NCBI GenBank assembly: GCA_002347935.1
Contig: DDYK01000064.1
Span: forward strand, 1-5,790
DNA from: Actinobacteria bacterium UBA2236
GTDB taxonomy: Bacteria; Actinomycetota; Actinomycetes; Nanopelagicales; Nanopelagicaceae
Length of the DNA: 5,790 nucleotides
Reading direction: 5' to 3'
Shown: one piece after another, positions 4,069 through 5,790 of the stretch
Layout of the letters: each line of letters begins with the position of its first letter
Numbering within the stretch: the stretch's first letter is position 1
Notes under the pieces: model-generated
What the model saw: the letters and a program-made list of their open reading frames with translations, nothing else
What the model was told of the DNA's origin: nothing
The model's database searches: none
Program-made: the position numbers and the translations under genes

Positions 4069-5790
4069 AGCTCTTTAGGCGATCTGCCATAACAACAGCT
4101 ACCTCAAGCCAGCGAGTAATCTCCTCTTGAGTAAATGGACTATCAGATCCTCTAACAACATAGAGGCCAGTAAACATATCGCCACTATATTGATAAGCGC
4201 CAAACAGATAACGCATTGCTTCGCCTTCCCCAATTTTGGCATGAACGATCACTCGGTTCTGCTCTGATACTAAGTTTGCTGGAATCTTGGGAAGATTGAG
4301 GAATTCATATTTAGTAAATACGCCATCTCTTTCAGTTCCACCACTGCTTTTGACACAATTGTTATAACTTAGTTTTACCTCACTTAACGCCTGCTGAGCA
4401 GCAGCTAGATTTCTATAGCGCACTGATTCTGTAGATAGAAATAGATAGGGATTATCAATCCTATTTGCCAATACTTGACGACGCTCTTTTCTAAGCAGCT
4501 CAGAATCAAATTGAGCGCTACAGAGATCTAGCGTTGGATCCTCAAGCGTGGTGCCTCTTCCCATTGGAACTACATACCACTCTGAGGAGAAGTCAGAGCC
4601 ATTAAATCCATATCTGTTAAGGGCCTTTTGGATCGGGTCATCAAGTGAGCGATCGGGCTCTAGGGCGTAGCTTTGCGCCTCTGCTACATCGCTTATTTTC
4701 ACCTCAGCTCGAGCAATACCAAGAAGTATGAAGTTGCTTCCCTGGACTTTTACACTCTTTTTTCTACTACCAACAGCGATGCTAGTCGCCTCATAACTAT
4801 CGCCGCTCTTCTTTGCTCGAGCTATCTTTGCCGCACCACCGATTAATGAATATTGGGCGCTTCCTGCGCCTAAAACAATTCCTGCAACTGAAGATGTTGC
4901 AAGATATGCGGTGCACTTTCCAGAACACTTCATAGCCCCAACTGGATATTCACTTGAAGCGCTACTCCATTTTCCACTTCTCTTCATATCAGTTGCCGGC
5001 GTAAAACCAACTGATGCGCTTAACTTAGCTGAGCGGCCATTTCCTAGACAATCAAAGGTTTGTAGCCTGCCAGCTCTTTGCTCGCCAATTGTGATTGATA
5101 GCTCTGGTTTAATCTTTAGCGCACTTCTCTCCACTATCCAACCTTCAGGATTGACTAACTCTGTGGCACAGAGTCCAGTTCCAGCATCTCTTACCCCATT
5201 TAGCTCAACGCTAACTTTTGAAGGAGAGACCTTAGAAATTGCATACTCACTTCCAATAATTGGAAGACCTCTATCAATATTTACCTGGACTAGATCAGAC
5301 CAAGGACTCCAAATTCCTGAAAGATTTCTCACCCTTAACTCAAGCCCATATTCGCCTTCAGGTAGATCTTGCAATTGCAAGATCTTTGGTGCGGTAAAAG
5401 GGTTTAGGTATGTTGGCTGCCAATCTCCGCTCTTTGATGTTGAAAGTTTTTTCACTACGCCATCAATTCTTGCCTCAAAATCGGCAATATCATTTACGCT
5501 TTGAGAATATGCGCCATCTAAAATTTCGGCATCCGGTGATCGCCAGCTCTTAGGAGAGCTCAATATGGGCTTTTTTAAATCCCCAGAGTCTTTTCTGACA
5601 ATATTGACTAGAACCGAATCTTCAGAAGCGCTGGTCGCGCTGAGGGTGATATTTCCGCTATAGACCGTAGCGCTTTTACCTGGCTCTAGCGTCATAGAAC
5701 CTGCTGCAGAGGCAGATGAGGAGTAGCTATAGGAATCTAGATTTAGCATCCAGATATCAGTGCTGATTGCTTCAGTGACATCTGCAATTG
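4055..5790 (-). CDS. C-terminal 577 residues of a large, probably secreted multi-domain protein
   Basis: The frame is open to the right edge. Thirteen codons precede the first Met at 5749, with no stop and no Shine-Dalgarno sequence there, so the N-terminus is outside the window. Numbering from that Met: residues 1-50 are Ser/Thr-rich beta sequence. About 60-158 looks like an Ig/Fn3-type domain (EGEYGLELRVRNLSGIWSPWS). About 160-248 is a second beta domain with Cys194 and Cys234. About 255-352 is a beta-sandwich-like stretch with the CSGKC pair (275, 279). About 365-560 is a mixed alpha/beta domain with Cys410 and Cys465, resembling in style the extracellular ligand-binding domains of actinobacterial lipoproteins and kinases. 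Six cysteines in three within-domain pairs suggest disulfides outside the cytoplasm. No membrane anchor or sorting motif is seen at the C-terminus. The function is not recognised; an N-terminal enzyme such as a protease could lie upstream, but nothing in the window shows it. Confidence 0.75.
   Translation of the reverse strand, partial: IADVTEAISTDIWMLNLDSYSYSSSASAAGSMTLEPGKSATVYSGNITLSATSASEDSVLVNIVRKDSGDLKKPILSSPKSWRSPDAEILDGAYSQSVNDIADFEARIDGVVKKLSTSKSGDWQPTYLNPFTAPKILQLQDLPEGEYGLELRVRNLSGIWSPWSDLVQVNIDRGLPIIGSEYAISKVSPSKVSVELNGVRDAGTGLCATELVNPEGWIVERSALKIKPELSITIGEQRAGRLQTFDCLGNGRSAKLSASVGFTPATDMKRSGKWSSASSEYPVGAMKCSGKCTAYLATSSVAGIVLGAGSAQYSLIGGAAKIARAKKSGDSYEATSIAVGSRKKSVKVQGSNFILLGIARAEVKISDVAEAQSYALEPDRSLDDPIQKALNRYGFNGSDFSSEWYVVPMGRGTTLEDPTLDLCSAQFDSELLRKERRQVLANRIDNPYLFLSTESVRYRNLAAAQQALSEVKLSYNNCVKSSGGTERDGVFTKYEFLNLPKIPANLVSEQNRVIVHAKIGEGEAMRYLFGAYQYSGDMFTGLYVVRGSDSPFTQEEITRWLEVAVVMADRLKSSSGA

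Noticed and set aside
4911..5504. + strand open frame of 197 codons opposite the secreted-protein gene
   Set aside because: It is antisense to a long coherent coding frame. The translation is low in recognisable structure and there is no promoter or ribosome site.
5747..5749. ATG at 5749 as the true start of the large leftward gene
   Set aside because: The frame stays open for 13 more codons to the window edge, there is no Shine-Dalgarno sequence or leaderless -10 at the right distance, and the protein starts in the middle of a beta-rich region with no signal peptide.
1..5790. Frequent CTCTT/AAGAG words across the window as a possible genome-wide signal
   Set aside because: They fall inside coding sequences at Lys, Glu, Arg, Leu and Ser codons with no fixed spacing or orientation relative to genes, so codon and base bias explain them.

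Overview
The window looks like a piece of a compact, fairly low-GC bacterial chromosome. The best guess, from protein flavour and gene style, is a streamlined freshwater actinobacterium of the Nanopelagicales (acI) type. The signs are very short intergenic gaps, repeated 4-base start/stop overlaps, frequent GTG starts, likely leaderless promoters, actinobacterial-looking GtrA and fructokinase-like proteins, and many AGA/AAG/CTT-type codons. This assignment is inference; no rRNA or other marker gene is present.

Layout. All genes except one run leftward. From right to left: (1) 4055-5790, the C-terminal 577 codons of a large, probably secreted multi-domain protein whose N-terminus lies outside the window. 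(2) 3640-4068, on the + strand, a GtrA-family four-helix membrane protein whose end overlaps the secreted-protein gene tail to tail by 14 bp. (3) A 101-bp divergent intergenic region (3539-3639) rich in symmetry: an 18-bp perfect palindrome, a 43-bp imperfect inverted repeat and a 14-bp direct repeat. (4) A tightly coupled four-gene leftward operon: ribbon-helix-helix antitoxin, Doc toxin, PfkB-family (fructokinase-like) sugar kinase and aldose 1-epimerase-like mutarotase. Each junction is a 4-base GTGA or ATGA overlap. (5) A 61-bp intergenic region with two tandem TAACG-N5-CGTTA operators lying on a promoter. (6) higB toxin and higA antitoxin, followed after 9 bases by (7) a class III (HemL-like) aminotransferase cut by the left edge. 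There is no gene-free stretch longer than about 100 bases.

How it works together. Two different type II toxin-antitoxin modules, RHH-Doc and HigBA, lie 1.7 kb apart and point the same way. Each sits immediately upstream of metabolic genes (sugar kinase plus mutarotase; aminotransferase), and each has its own palindromic operator. In the first operon the coupling is complete, so expression of the sugar genes should depend on the autoregulated TA promoter unless an internal promoter exists. In the second, a TAGGTT box 6 nt upstream of the aminotransferase GTG may give that gene its own leaderless transcript. I see no CRISPR array, tRNA, rRNA, transposase or integrase. The most unusual content is the TA-led operon architecture and the operator structures, rather than any wholly unknown protein system.
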